A DNA stretch of 64,000 nt from contig NZ_JAOVZO020000023.1 in assembly GCF_025717065.2 (NCBI RefSeq), forward strand, positions 248,001 through 312,000, given 5' to 3'. The position numbers and the translations under genes are program-made. The notes under the pieces are model-generated. The model saw only the letters and a program-made list of their open reading frames with translations, was not told the DNA's origin and did not search any database. Positions 14,770 to 23,057 of this stretch are shown piece by piece (the first letter of the stretch is position 1; the number at the start of each line of letters is the position of its first letter). This stretch comes from Tahibacter soli (GTDB taxonomy: Bacteria > Pseudomonadota > Gammaproteobacteria > Xanthomonadales > Rhodanobacteraceae).

Positions 14770-16286
14770 CAGCGCACCGGTTCCAGGCCCCAGACGTCGA
14801 GCCACTGGCGCTGTTCCATCTGCGACGCGGTCAGCGGCATGCCGTAGGTCAGCGGCGCGAAGTAGGCGAAACCCAGCGCGACGATCGCCAGGAGCAGCAG
14901 CAGGTTGATGCGCGGATGCCGGCGTCCCGCCGCGAGGCCCTCGCCGAACAGCAGGTTCCAGACGACGGCGAGGTTGGCGACGCCGAACAGCAGCGGCACG
15001 AAGTAGTGATAGAGGTACATCACGCGTTCGATCTGCAGGATCGCGACGAAGTAGGCGAGGTACAGGCTCGTGAACAGTGCCGACCAGTAGAAGTCGCGCG
15101 ACGCGGCGGCGCCGTGACCGAAGACCGTGCGTGCCAGCACCAGGCTGACCGACAGCACGATGCCGCCGAGCACGCCGAACCACACGACGGGATTGGGCAC
15201 GAGGTACGTGTATTCGACATAGGCGACGCCGTCGACGACGTCGCGGTTCCAGCGGTAGTTGATGGTCTTGCCCCCGAGCGGCCATCGCGTGGCGTGGCTG
15301 CCGTTCTCGCCGGGCTTGCACACGTCCAGGCGCGGCACGCCGTCGGCGTACTCGGCCATGTAGCGCAGGTGGTCGCGCAGCCCGGCGGCGAATCCGGACG
15401 CGGTCCAGGTGGTGCCGTCGCGCAGGTGTGCAAGATACGCCGGCGATGCCTTGTAGGTCTGGCCCGGAATCACGACGGTCGACGTCGCGATGAACACGTA
15501 GAAGCTGCCGAAAAACACCAGCAGCGCCGGCACGCAGAACGCGGCGACCGCCGCCGGCAGGCGCCGCGCCGCGGCGAGCGGGCGGGACGCGGGCCAATGT
15601 TCGGCGAGAAACAGCGCGACGGGCAGGAGCAGCAGCACGGCGCTGTTGACCTTCACGGCGATCGCGAGGCCCACCAGCGTGCCGAGCCCGGCATAGTGAT
15701 ACCAGCGCACCCGGCGGCCGGGACGCAGGCTCGCGGCGAGCACGCAGATCGCGCCGAGCGCGAACGCGAGCTGGATGCCTTCGAGCATGCCGGCGCGCGC
15801 GTGCACGACGAGCGCGTTGTCGAGCGCGGGAAACGCGGCGAAGACGAAGGCGAGCAGCCGATGCCCGGTGATCATCGCGAGCGACGCGTACAGCAGCATC
15901 ACGGCGGCGATCATCGACAGCACCGAGGCGAGCCGCACGCCCGCGAACGAATAGTCCGGCGGCAGTTGCGCCTGCTGCACGCGATCGGCGCGGAGGAGGG
16001 CGCCGGTGTCGCGCCCTTCGTTGCGGCCGAGCGCGGCTTCGCCCGCGGCGATCAGCATCTTTCCGAGCGGCGGATGCGATTCCATGAACATCACGCCGTC
16101 GATGATTTTCTGCGCCGACGCGACGTGGTAGTTCTCGTCCCAGAACAGCGACGTCGGCAGCCAGTAGCGCGTGCCGAGAGTCGCGACCGACAGCGCCAGC
16201 AGCAGCGCCGGCGCGATCCAGCCGTACCGGTTCGTTCGACTTGCCGATTCCCGCAGATTCGCGTCGCTGCCGCTCGTTGCCGTCAC
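14769..16286 (-). CDS. PMT/ArnT-type membrane glycosyltransferase
   Basis: 505 residues with about ten hydrophobic helices. Helix 1 is followed by FWDENYHVASAQKIIDGVMF and ESHPPLGKMLIAAGE: the DE pair and HPPLGK loop are the catalytic and conserved motifs of dolichyl-phosphate-mannose:protein mannosyltransferases and related GT39/GT83 enzymes. Later come ALDNALVVHARAGMLEG (PMT-like) and a C-terminal four-helix block with RVMYLYHYFVPLLFG. It would transfer a sugar from a polyprenyl-phosphate donor to a protein or glycolipid on the periplasmic side. The start is GTG at 16286; an in-frame TGA lies two codons upstream, so no longer form is possible. It is coupled to the PA14-like gene. Confidence 0.88.
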   Translation of the reverse strand: MTATSGSDANLRESASRTNRYGWIAPALLLALSVATLGTRYWLPTSLFWDENYHVASAQKIIDGVMFMESHPPLGKMLIAAGEAALGRNEGRDTGALLRADRVQQAQLPPDYSFAGVRLASVLSMIAAVMLLYASLAMITGHRLLAFVFAAFPALDNALVVHARAGMLEGIQLAFALGAICVLAASLRPGRRVRWYHYAGLGTLVGLAIAVKVNSAVLLLLPVALFLAEHWPASRPLAAARRLPAAVAAFCVPALLVFFGSFYVFIATSTVVIPGQTYKASPAYLAHLRDGTTWTASGFAAGLRDHLRYMAEYADGVPRLDVCKPGENGSHATRWPLGGKTINYRWNRDVVDGVAYVEYTYLVPNPVVWFGVLGGIVLSVSLVLARTVFGHGAAASRDFYWSALFTSLYLAYFVAILQIERVMYLYHYFVPLLFGVANLAVVWNLLFGEGLAAGRRHPRINLLLLLAIVALGFAYFAPLTYGMPLTASQMEQRQWLDVWGLEPVR

Positions 16287-16362
16287 GCTTCACCTGATCG
16301 ATGGGGACGCCTGTTTCCGGACTAGACAGGACGGTGGTCGGCGTCTTCGCTGCGCTGCAGAT

Positions 16363-16376
16363 TGACACCGGTGCCA
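16363..16376. promoter_or_regulatory. LacI-type operator-like site 1
   Basis: TGACACCGGTGCCA, one mismatch from a perfect palindrome. It matches the perfect 14-bp palindrome 260 bp downstream. It lies between the divergent mannosyltransferase and pectinase genes. CpG-centred palindromes of this form are typical LacI-family sites. Confidence 0.55.
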
Positions 16377-16622
16377 TTAGTCGTCAACGTCGCCGCCGCC
16401 GGGAATCCAGCGCGTCTGGGCCGGAGGTTTCGTGCGGTCTGGGAGGGCTGACATGATCCAATCGCTATCCACGGGAAACGGTGGCGGCCGGCGTACCGGT
16501 GCGCTCCGGCGGATCTTGCCACCCGGTTCGCGCGCGCCGACCGAGCGACCCGCGCCGCCGTTGTCGCCGCTGCCGCACCGGGGTGCGGCGCTCGCCACCG
16601 CGCGTCATTTTTTGTCCGCGTG

Positions 16623-16636
16623 TGACACCGGTGTCA
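16623..16636. promoter_or_regulatory. LacI-type operator-like site 2 (perfect palindrome)
   Basis: TGACACCGGTGTCA is a perfect 14-bp palindrome 140 bp before the pectinase start codon. With site 1 it could form a looped repressor complex controlling the pectinase. No LacI gene is adjacent, so the regulator would act from elsewhere. Confidence 0.6.
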
Positions 16637-16775
16637 TCACGCATACGGCGCGCCACCGATGGCGATCGCCGTGAGGCCGGATCGCCACGCGATCCTGGCC
16701 GGTAGTTCATCGATTCGATAGTCGGCCGGTCGCCTCGCGGCGATCGCGGCCCGTCACGCTCTTTCCGGGGGTCTC

Positions 16776-19700
16776 ATGACTGTTGTGAACTCGCTGCGAC
16801 GCGCCGCCCGAGCGGTCGCGATGTCGATCGCCCTGCTGGCCGCCGCGCCCTTTGCCGCATGCGCGCAGGCCAACGTCCCGTTCGCCGAAACCTTCGATTC
16901 GGCCACGACCGCCACGTTCCTGACCGCGGGCTACCGTGCGCTGCCGGGCGATCCGGCGAAGCCGATGTACGTCGCCGTCAGCGGCGGCAGCAACATCGTC
17001 GTGACGCCCGGCGGGCAACTGAGTCTGACCAACGGCCGCTTCACCGTCGGCAACACGGATACCAGCGTCTCGACGACCGCCGCCGTCGCGCCGCCCGGGA
17101 TCTTCGACCTGAGCCAGCAATACACCGTGTCGTTCTGCGTGGTGTCGAGCGCGGGCGCCGGCAATTTTCAGATCTACGTCAACAACAACACCACGGGCGC
17201 CGCCAATTCGCCGCTCGGCAACGCCTCGCGCATCGCCAACCTCGCGGTAACGGGGCTGACCGCGGGAACCGTCCAGTCCGTGACCTCGACCGTCGGCACG
17301 CCGACCGCGTTCCTGCAGCTGCGCGCCGAAAGCAGCGCGCAGATCGTCATCGACAACCTGCGCATCGACTACGGCGCGACCGGCAGCGCGACCTGTCCGC
17401 CGCCGGGCCAGGCGCAGCTCACGCTCGATCCGGCGGACACGACGTGGACCGCGCTCGCCGGCGGGGCCGGCCGCGTCGTCACCGTCACCGCCGTGACGGC
17501 CGGTGGCGGGCCGGACACGTTCAGCGTGGCGTCGAGCCATCCCGCCGTCGTCGGCGCGGTCGCGAACGGCAATGCGGTGACGTTGAGTCCGATCGCGCCG
17601 GGAACGGCCACGATCACGTTCACGAGCGGCTCGGACCCGGCCGTCCAGAAAACCGTCGCGGCCACCGTGCTGGCCGAATCGACGACCGTCTACGATCTGA
17701 CCGGCGTGGCATCGCCCGCGGCGCTGGCCGTCGGGATACACGCCGATACGCGCCTGCGCCTGCAGTTCGATTCGCCGCCGACCCTCGGTACCGCGGGCAC
17801 CGTGCGCATCCAGCGCGTCAGCGACGGCGCGATCGTCGACACGATCCCCTTGACCGGCGACGTGGATGCGCTCGGCTATCCGGGCCAGGACCGCGTACGC
17901 GTGGTCCGCCGCGAGGCCGTCGCGGTGGCGGGCAACGTCGTGACCATCGCGCCGCACAGCCATGCGCTCGCCTACGACACCGAGTACCGCGTGCTCGTCG
18001 ACAACGGCGCGATCGTCGGCGCCACGCTGCACGGCACGGCGTTCGACGGCATCGGTCCGAACGCCGACTGGCGCTTCACCACGCGCGGCGCGCCGGTCGC
18101 GTCCGCGCATCTCGTCGTCGACGACGACGGTCCGGCCGACTTCCGCACCGTGCAGGCGGCCATCGATTTCGCCGTGCAGCAGTTCCCGGGCGACGCGCCG
18201 GTCGCCATCCACATCGGCAACGGCAGCTATCGCGAGCTCTTGTACCTGCGCGGCAAGCACCGTCTGTCGCTGATCGGCGAGACGCGCAACGGCACGGTGC
18301 TGCACTACCGCAATTCCGAGGCCGTCAACGCCGGTACCGGCGCGAGCCGCGCGCCCGGACCCGGCGCGGCCAACGGCGGGCGCAGCGTCTTTCTGATCGA
18401 GAACGCCGACCTCCTGACGCTCGAAAACCTCACGCTGCGCAACACGACGCTGCGTTCCGCGGCGGCGAGCCAGGCCGAGACGCTCTACTTCAACGGCGAC
18501 GGCACGCAGCGCCTGATCGCGAAATACGCGCGCTTCCAGAGCGAGCAGGACACGCTGCAGTTGAAATCGTACGCGTGGATCTACCGCAGCCTCGTCGAGG
18601 GCAACGTCGACTTCATCTGGGGCGCCAACAAGGTCAGCCTGTTCGAGGAAAGCGAAATCCGTTCGGTCGGCGACACGAACAATCCGAGCCAGGGCGGCTA
18701 CGTCCTGCAGGCGCGCACGGTCGCGGCGAGCGACAAGGGCTTCGTCTTTCTCAACAGCGCGCTCACGCACGGCCCGGGGCCGGGGCCGCTCGCCGGCGAC
18801 GTTCCGCCGGGCACCGCGTATCTCGCCCGCAGCGGCGGCAGCGCGGCGTATTTCGACAACGTGGTCTTCATCAACACGCGCATGGACGGCCACATCGCTC
18901 CCGTGGGCTGGGCCTCGGCCGGCGTCAACGGGCAGCCGGCGCCCAATCCGGCGGTGCCGACCGCGACCGCCGGCTGGCGCGAATACGGCAGCACCGATCT
19001 GTCGGGCAATCCGATCGACCTTGCGAGCCGCATCGGCGGCTACACCTTGCAGCCGGCCGAAGTCGCGGCGGAATTCTCCACGCGTACACAAATATTCTCC
19101 GCGTACGGCGGCGGCGCCGGATGGGATCCGCTCGACGACGGCATTCCCGACGACCGGCTGTTCGCCGACGGCTTCGATCCGCCGGCCGCGCCCGACGATC
19201 ACCTGCCGTTCACCGAGAACTTCGCGAAAGCGACGGCGGGGGCGGGCAGCGGCGGCAGCATCAGCAGCTTCTGGTCGGCGGCTTACCGCGCGATTCCCGG
19301 CCAGCCGGACACGCCGATGTACACGATGACCGGCGGCGGCAGCGGTCTCTTGGTCACGCCGGAAAAGTCGCTGTCGCTGACCGGCGCGCGATTCACGATC
19401 GGCAATACCGTGCCGACGCAGACGAGCAGCGCGACCGCCGCGCCGCCGGGCGTCTTCGATCTCGCCCAGCCGTATACGATTTCCTTCTGCGTGCTGTCGC
19501 GGTCGGCCACCGGCTTCTTCTACGTCTACGTCGACAACAACACCACGACGTCGGCTAACTCGCCGCTCGGCGCGGCGTCGCGGCTCGGCGAGTTCCCGGT
19601 CGCGGACATGGTGCCGGGCACCGTGTACGCCGTGACCGGCAACGTCGGCACGGCCGCGTCGTTCCTGCAGCTGCGCACCAACAGCGGCACGACGCTGGTG

Positions 19701-22700
19701 CTCGACAACCTGCGCATCGACCGCGGCACGGCGGCCGGCGCCACCTGCGAGGGCGCGGGCGATCCGGGCAGTTCGTCCAGTTCCAGTTCGTCGAGCAGTT
19801 CTTCCAGCAGCAGCTCTTCGAGCAGTTCGTCGAGCAGTTCCAGTTCGTCGTCGTCCAGCAGCGGGCCGGGCACGCTCACCTGCGAGGTCGCCAACACGGT
19901 GCCGGGATTCGCGTCGCTCGGCCCGGGGACGACGGGCGGCGCCGGCGGCCGCGCCGTCACCGTCACCACGGGCGTGCAACTGGTCGACGCGCTGGCCGCC
20001 CAGGTCGGCAATCCGCAGCCGCTGACGATCTTCGTCGACGGCGTGATCGCGCCGGCCAACAGCGGCAGCGTCAGCAAGTTCGACGTCAAGGACATGGCCA
20101 ACGTGTCCATCATCGGCCGGCCGGGCTCGCTGTTCGACGGCATCGGCATCAAGATCTGGCGCGCGAACAACGTGATCGTGCGCAACGTGACGATGCGCTA
20201 CGTCAACATCGGCGACAAGGACCAGATCAGCATCGACGGCCCGTCGGCCAACATCTGGATCGACCACAACGAGTTCTACAACTCGCTGCTGGTCGACCAG
20301 GATTTCTACGACGAACTCGTCAGCGGCAAGGGCGACATCGACAACATCACGATTTCGTACAACTACCTGCACGACAGCTGGAAAACCTCGCTCTGGGGTT
20401 CGAGCGACACCGACAGTTTCAACCGCCGCATCAGCTTCATCGGCAATCGCTGGGACAACGTCATGTCGCGCCTGCCGCTGTTCCGCTTCGGCGAAGGCCA
20501 CGTGCTCAACAACTACTACCACAACGTCCAGCGCACGGCGGTCAACTCGCGCATGGGCGCGAAGATCCGCATCGACAGCTCGCACTTCGAGGATTCCACC
20601 AACGTGGTGATCTCGCAGGACAGCAGCCAGATCGGCTACTGGGATACGAACGGCGACAATGTGTTCCAGAACGTCACCTGGACCACGCTGCCCGAGCCCA
20701 ACTGCACCACCCATCCGTGCGCGTGGGGCAACACGCCGGGCACGGTGCAGAACGGCGGGCAGATCGCCTCGACCGTCAGCTACGTGCCGCCGTATTCGTA
20801 TACGACGATACCCGGCGCCGACGTGCGCGCGCACGTGCTCGCCAATACCGGTACCGGCAGGATCGATGCGTGCCTGCCGCAGCCCGGCGGCGGTTCGTCG
20901 AGTTCGAGCAGTTCGTCGAGTTCCAGCAGTTCGAGCAGTTCTTCCAGTTCGAGCAGCTCGTCGAGTTCGTCGAGTTCGAGCAGTTCGGCCGGCGCGACGA
21001 TTCCGTTCGCCGAGGACTTCGACGCGGCGACCACCGCGAGCTTCCGCACGGCGGCCTACCGGTCGCTGCCCGGCTTGCCCGCGGTCGAGATGTACTACGC
21101 GCTCGGCGGCGCCAGCGGCATCACGATCGCCGGCGGCAGTCTCGGTCTCGCCGGCGCGCGGTTCTCGATCGGCAGCACGCAGCCGGGCGTGCAGTCCACG
21201 ACCACGACGTCGCCGCCCGGCATCTTCGACCTGAGCCGGCAGTACACGGTGTCGTTCTGCGTGCGCGCGGCTTCCGGCAGCGGCAACCTGCAGGTGATGG
21301 TCGACAACACCACGACGAGCGCGGCAACGTCGCCGCTGGGCTCGGCGTCGCGCATCTACGGCAAGGCGGTCGGCAGCCTCGTCGCGGACAGCGTGGAATC
21401 GGTGACCTCGACGACGGGCACCGCGACGTCGTACTTCCATATCCGCACCGAGAGCAGTGCCAACGTCACGCTCGACAACCTGCGCGTGGACTACGGCGCG
21501 GTCGGCAGCGCGTCGTGCGCGGGCGGCTCGGGATCGTCGTCGAGTTCCAGCAGCTCGTCGAGTTCGTCCAGTTCGTCGAGTTCGTCCAGCTCCAGCAGTT
21601 CGAGTTCGTCGAGCGGCAATCCCGTCGATGCCGCGCTGCTGCCCGTCGGCAACGTGCTGCCGCCCGCGATGGGCGTGCGCACGTACTCGGCGCCGACGAC
21701 GAACCTGTCGTTCGTGGCGGTGCCGCCCGTGCCGGTACATGTGAACCATTACCAGAATCTGCCGTCCGACCCGACCGGCGGCGTGCTCGGCTTCGAGCGC
21801 GCGACCGCCCCGGCGGACGGATGGCATGCCTGGTCGGAATACGGCCCGGTGATCGTCACGGGCGGGTCGGCCGCGGCGCCGAACCGCGTCTATACCGTGT
21901 ACACGAAGGAGCAGTTGATCGCGGCGCTGCAGGAGGCCGGCAACGAGCCCAAGATCGTCCGCGTCGTCGGCGTGATCGACTTCCGCTTCACCAACGGCGT
22001 GTACGAGGAGTACACGAGTTTCGCCGACCAGCACCAGGGCGGCACGGTCGTGATTCCGTCCAACACCACGCTGGTCGGCATCAACGGCAGCGACGGAACG
22101 CCCGCGCGCTTCGCCGGAACGCAGATCGCGATCGGCCGCGAATTCTCGCCGTTGCACGCGAACTCGCCGGCGAACCCCGAACCGAAATCCAACTACGAGG
22201 CCTGGGTTGCCCACGGCGGCCTGCCCGAGGAGTATCCGGGCTGGACCCGCAACGTGATCGTGCGGAATCTCGCGATCGAGAATCCGTGGGACGTGAATCC
22301 GGGCTCGGCGGATTCCGAGTTCGACGGCATCGTGGTGTCGTGGGCGCAGCAGGTGTGGATCGACCACGTCACCGTGGGACCCGGGCAGTACGACGGCACG
22401 TACACCGCGACGCGGCGCGACGGCTCGCTCGACATCGTGCGCGCGTCGAACTACGTCACCGTGGCGAACAGCCGCTTCGAGACGAGCGACAAGACCAACC
22501 TGATCGGCAACGGCGACAGCGGCCGTGCCTGGAGCGATCAGGGCCGGCTCAAGGTGACCATGACGGGCAATCACTGGTACTTCAACCAGTCGCGCATGCC
22601 GCGCGTCCGCTACGGGCGGGTGCATTTGTACAATAATTTCTACGAGGGCAGCGTGGCGTCGGTGCCGAACCGGAAGTGGGGCAGCGGCATGGCCGTGGGC

Positions 22701-23012
22701 ACGCAGGGCGACATCCTGGCGCAGGGCAACTACTTCCACGTGCTGGGCGTGAAGATCAACGCGAGCAACGAGATCTGCGGCAAGCTGGTGCAGCACCACG
22801 GCGGCGGCGCCGGCTTCCGCGGCCAGGGTCTGTGGTTCCGCAGCGACGATGCGTCGGCGCTCGTGCCGCAGCTCGTCGACAGCTATCTCGCGGGGTGCGA
22901 CGGCCTGCCGCTCGGCAGCTGGCAGCCGCCGTACGGCTACGCCGTGAGCGCCGATCCGCCGGCCTTGGGCGCAACCGTTCCGGCGGCGGCCGGCGCCGGA
23001 AAGCTGCCCTGA
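16776..23012 (+). CDS. Multimodular secreted pectinase: pectinesterase (CE8) + two pectate lyases (PL1)
   Basis: 2078 residues. Signal peptide to about residue 30. Order: module A1 (about 31-208); Ig-like/Big domain (212-305); SbsA-like Ig domain (305-440); CE8 pectinesterase (about 443-778) with GSYREL, SEQDTLQ, GNVDFIWG and an Arg-containing YLARSGG; an internal LFADGFD tag (about 795-801); module A2 (about 808-992); poly-Ser linker; PL1 lyase (about 1032-1366) with IWIDHNEFY and SRLPLFRFGEGH; poly-Ser; module A3 (about 1407-1583); poly-Ser; second PL1 (about 1615-2078) with VWIDHVTVGPGQYDG, SDKTNLIGNGDS and SRMPRVRYGRVH. The catalytic arginine loops R-x-P-x-x-R are intact in both lyases. 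It should demethylate pectin and then cleave polygalacturonate, all on one chain. Modules A1-A3 are mutually similar and unrecognised, possibly carbohydrate-binding. Poly-Ser linkers are typical of plant-cell-wall degraders such as Cellvibrio and Saccharophagus. Confidence 0.93.
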   Translation: MTVVNSLRRAARAVAMSIALLAAAPFAACAQANVPFAETFDSATTATFLTAGYRALPGDPAKPMYVAVSGGSNIVVTPGGQLSLTNGRFTVGNTDTSVSTTAAVAPPGIFDLSQQYTVSFCVVSSAGAGNFQIYVNNNTTGAANSPLGNASRIANLAVTGLTAGTVQSVTSTVGTPTAFLQLRAESSAQIVIDNLRIDYGATGSATCPPPGQAQLTLDPADTTWTALAGGAGRVVTVTAVTAGGGPDTFSVASSHPAVVGAVANGNAVTLSPIAPGTATITFTSGSDPAVQKTVAATVLAESTTVYDLTGVASPAALAVGIHADTRLRLQFDSPPTLGTAGTVRIQRVSDGAIVDTIPLTGDVDALGYPGQDRVRVVRREAVAVAGNVVTIAPHSHALAYDTEYRVLVDNGAIVGATLHGTAFDGIGPNADWRFTTRGAPVASAHLVVDDDGPADFRTVQAAIDFAVQQFPGDAPVAIHIGNGSYRELLYLRGKHRLSLIGETRNGTVLHYRNSEAVNAGTGASRAPGPGAANGGRSVFLIENADLLTLENLTLRNTTLRSAAASQAETLYFNGDGTQRLIAKYARFQSEQDTLQLKSYAWIYRSLVEGNVDFIWGANKVSLFEESEIRSVGDTNNPSQGGYVLQARTVAASDKGFVFLNSALTHGPGPGPLAGDVPPGTAYLARSGGSAAYFDNVVFINTRMDGHIAPVGWASAGVNGQPAPNPAVPTATAGWREYGSTDLSGNPIDLASRIGGYTLQPAEVAAEFSTRTQIFSAYGGGAGWDPLDDGIPDDRLFADGFDPPAAPDDHLPFTENFAKATAGAGSGGSISSFWSAAYRAIPGQPDTPMYTMTGGGSGLLVTPEKSLSLTGARFTIGNTVPTQTSSATAAPPGVFDLAQPYTISFCVLSRSATGFFYVYVDNNTTTSANSPLGAASRLGEFPVADMVPGTVYAVTGNVGTAASFLQLRTNSGTTLVLDNLRIDRGTAAGATCEGAGDPGSSSSSSSSSSSSSSSSSSSSSSSSSSSSSSSGPGTLTCEVANTVPGFASLGPGTTGGAGGRAVTVTTGVQLVDALAAQVGNPQPLTIFVDGVIAPANSGSVSKFDVKDMANVSIIGRPGSLFDGIGIKIWRANNVIVRNVTMRYVNIGDKDQISIDGPSANIWIDHNEFYNSLLVDQDFYDELVSGKGDIDNITISYNYLHDSWKTSLWGSSDTDSFNRRISFIGNRWDNVMSRLPLFRFGEGHVLNNYYHNVQRTAVNSRMGAKIRIDSSHFEDSTNVVISQDSSQIGYWDTNGDNVFQNVTWTTLPEPNCTTHPCAWGNTPGTVQNGGQIASTVSYVPPYSYTTIPGADVRAHVLANTGTGRIDACLPQPGGGSSSSSSSSSSSSSSSSSSSSSSSSSSSSSSSAGATIPFAEDFDAATTASFRTAAYRSLPGLPAVEMYYALGGASGITIAGGSLGLAGARFSIGSTQPGVQSTTTTSPPGIFDLSRQYTVSFCVRAASGSGNLQVMVDNTTTSAATSPLGSASRIYGKAVGSLVADSVESVTSTTGTATSYFHIRTESSANVTLDNLRVDYGAVGSASCAGGSGSSSSSSSSSSSSSSSSSSSSSSSSSSSGNPVDAALLPVGNVLPPAMGVRTYSAPTTNLSFVAVPPVPVHVNHYQNLPSDPTGGVLGFERATAPADGWHAWSEYGPVIVTGGSAAAPNRVYTVYTKEQLIAALQEAGNEPKIVRVVGVIDFRFTNGVYEEYTSFADQHQGGTVVIPSNTTLVGINGSDGTPARFAGTQIAIGREFSPLHANSPANPEPKSNYEAWVAHGGLPEEYPGWTRNVIVRNLAIENPWDVNPGSADSEFDGIVVSWAQQVWIDHVTVGPGQYDGTYTATRRDGSLDIVRASNYVTVANSRFETSDKTNLIGNGDSGRAWSDQGRLKVTMTGNHWYFNQSRMPRVRYGRVHLYNNFYEGSVASVPNRKWGSGMAVGTQGDILAQGNYFHVLGVKINASNEICGKLVQHHGGGAGFRGQGLWFRSDDASALVPQLVDSYLAGCDGLPLGSWQPPYGYAVSADPPALGATVPAAAGAGKLP

Positions 23013-23029
23013 CGGACCGGTACGACGAC

Positions 23030-23057
23030 GGCGAAGCGCGTCGCTACGCGCTTCGCC
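23030..23057. terminator. Strong bidirectional hairpin between pectinase and hybrid kinase genes
   Basis: GGCGAAGCGCG (23030-23040) and CGCGCTTCGCC (23047-23057) form a perfect 11-bp stem with a 6-nt loop. The loop contains the stop codon of the minus-strand kinase, so the structure serves both converging transcripts. No T-tract. Confidence 0.65.

Larger units (their letters stand above)
16287..16775. other. Divergent regulatory region upstream of the pectinase gene, 489 bp
   Basis: No convincing gene. It contains the two TGACACCGGTG sites listed separately. The short open frames inside it lack ribosome sites and have shadow-like Arg-rich composition. The pectinase start at 16776 has a TTTCCGGGGG stretch upstream, a weak ribosome site. 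Confidence 0.5.

Noticed and set aside
19768-19862. Poly-Ser stretches (three) as possible sequencing artefacts or microsatellites
   Set aside because: They use mixed TCG/AGC/AGT/TCC codons and keep frame, as in natural linkers of plant-cell-wall hydrolases.
16707-22799. Minus-strand open frame of about 2030 codons across the pectinase
   Set aside because: Antisense shadow with Arg/Ala/Asp-rich low-complexity composition; the plus strand encodes clear CE8 and PL1 domains.
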